From: Daphnia carinata
Taxonomy: Eukaryota; Arthropoda; Branchiopoda; Diplostraca; Daphniidae
Length of the DNA stretch: 64,000 nucleotides
Assembly (NCBI RefSeq): GCF_022539665.2
Contig: NC_081337.1
Location: 5,990,679-6,054,678, forward strand
Direction of reading: 5' to 3'
Shown piece after piece: positions 62,955-64,000 of this stretch. The first letter of the stretch is position 1, and each line of letters starts with the position of its first letter. The notes under the pieces were generated by a model, which was not told where the DNA came from, ran no database searches, and worked only from the letters and a program-made list of their open reading frames with translations. The translations under genes were made by a program, and so were the position numbers.

Positions 62955-64000
62955 TTAGTTCAAGTATGGACGTATAACTTCGCTCTCTCGTTTTTCTTTA
63001 CCGCGGTGGATCAGTCTCTCAATAATGAATGAAACGGCTGCCAAACCACAACCTATGCAATATGCAAATAGCCGTTCAGTATTTGTAATCATATTAAGAT
63101 GATGATAGGCTTTGCTTTTCTTTATACCAAAAAAGAGGACGTAGAAGGATCCTTGCATATCTGCCACGCTAATAGCTTGAATAATTTCTCCGTCACTTCC
63201 ACCAGTAGCTGTCTCGGAACAACGATCGGCTGATGGCCAAAACTCTTGACGCCAATGTTCAACGAGTCCTCCTCGTTGCATGTAGATGATTCTGCGGATA
63301 ACGTTCATTATTAAATTCTTATACATTACAGGACAACCTTTTTTTCTTTCATCATCAGGAAGACGCGTGGACAAGCAAATATGCAGCTTCGGAAAGAACG
63401 TTGTAAAACAATGCTAAATAATGCTTACTCCAAATTGACTCGCTCTAAGATGGGAGAATCTCTGGGGAAAGCCAAAGCAACTTGTTGCAAGAAGAAATTT
63501 TCAGTTCCTAAGAATAAGTTCAGTAAATATTTCAATTTCATCACATCCTTGAGCATTATAATGACTAATCTAATTTATGCGCTCTATTGATTGCGGCTTC
63601 GCAAAAGCTAACCTAAGGAGAAATCACACGAATTGGTCTTCATAAAATCTTGTTTCATTAACCATTGGAGATTAGTTTTCCATTCGATATAAACGTGATT
63701 CTGGTTGCGTATCATTTCGAGTAGCTTGTCGTCCGCCTTATCGTGCAAGATTGCACCTTCGTATAGGTCCCTGTACTTTTTTTCCTCCGACGTCTGGTAA
63801 AACCAAATAACATTTGAATTTACTGTTCGGTAAATTAGTCCAAAGAACTCTAATTCTACCTTGAGAAAATCTTCGAGCGCCGTGCCACGAAGGATACCCC
63901 AGGTGAGAGAACCTTTATTATCGATCAGATCCTGCAGGGTGTTTATAGGATTGGTGTAGGTCGGGAATGTCAGAAAGGCGACAAGATTTCCCGAATAGGC
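62955..64000 (-). CDS. Ionotropic receptor (variant iGluR family), 3' part
   Basis: Arthropod ionotropic receptors are cation channels related to glutamate receptors, used mainly in taste and smell. The window holds the last five exons, 220 residues, with the 5' part beyond the right edge: 64000-63860 (incomplete), 63793-63613, 63507-63429, 63291-63128, 63052-62955. Seen: the end of the second pore helix and the start of the second ligand-binding half (AYSGNLVAFLTFP), WGILRGTALEDF, the lobe motif QQVALAFPRDSPILERVN, GGLVEHW, then DMQGSFYVLFFG running into the last membrane helix (GLAAVSFIIERLIH) and a short basic cytoplasmic tail. A 75-bp intron (63,127-63,053) is inferred inside the last helix: it has GT-AG ends, and its removal gives an uninterrupted helix; it has no in-frame stop. 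The ligand is unknown. Confidence 0.85.

Overview
The window looks like nuclear DNA of an arthropod, most likely a branchiopod crustacean such as Daphnia. The gene models have many introns of about 60-150 bp with GT-AG ends, there is an arthropod-type ionotropic receptor, and the encoded proteins resemble animal families throughout. The species is an inference from gene structure and protein character; no database search was possible.

The window has two very different halves. Roughly 1-24,000 (tapering off towards 32,000) is almost free of coding sequence and is studded with A, T, C and G homopolymers and short microsatellites. The only coding exon recognised there is a signal-peptide exon of an ephrin (minus strand, 19,903-20,015). 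Its splice donor points into the homopolymer-rich DNA, so positions 1-19,902 are best read as part of a very long ephrin intron whose next exon lies outside the window. A strong splice acceptor at 20,281 suggests a noncoding first exon further right.

From 32,383 to the end the DNA is gene-dense. In order: NDC1 nucleoporin (-), prolyl 4-hydroxylase alpha subunit (-), ATP6AP2/(pro)renin receptor (-), pICln/CLNS1A (+), a cytosolic sulfotransferase (+), a membrane-anchored trefoil GH31 alpha-glucosidase (+), a roughly 340-bp satellite array, EDC3 (+), GON4L/mute/udu homologue (-), KHDC4/BLOM7 homologue (+), and the 3' part of an ionotropic receptor (-) that runs off the right edge. All exon boundaries were assigned by hand from reading frame, GT-AG sites and family similarity, and every assembled CDS closes in frame.

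Several neighbours share regulatory DNA. ATP6AP2/pICln and GON4L/KHDC4 are head-to-head pairs, EDC3/GON4L and KHDC4/ionotropic receptor are tail-to-tail pairs. The 10-mer TCGCTAGATG appears in both head-to-head promoters and just upstream of the alpha-glucosidase. The genes do not form one pathway: nuclear pore assembly, collagen hydroxylation in the ER, V-ATPase accessory function, snRNP assembly, sulfonation, glycoside hydrolysis, mRNA decapping, transcriptional control, RNA binding and chemosensation are each represented once. No prokaryotic-type system, CRISPR array, recognisable transposase, rRNA or tRNA gene was seen.
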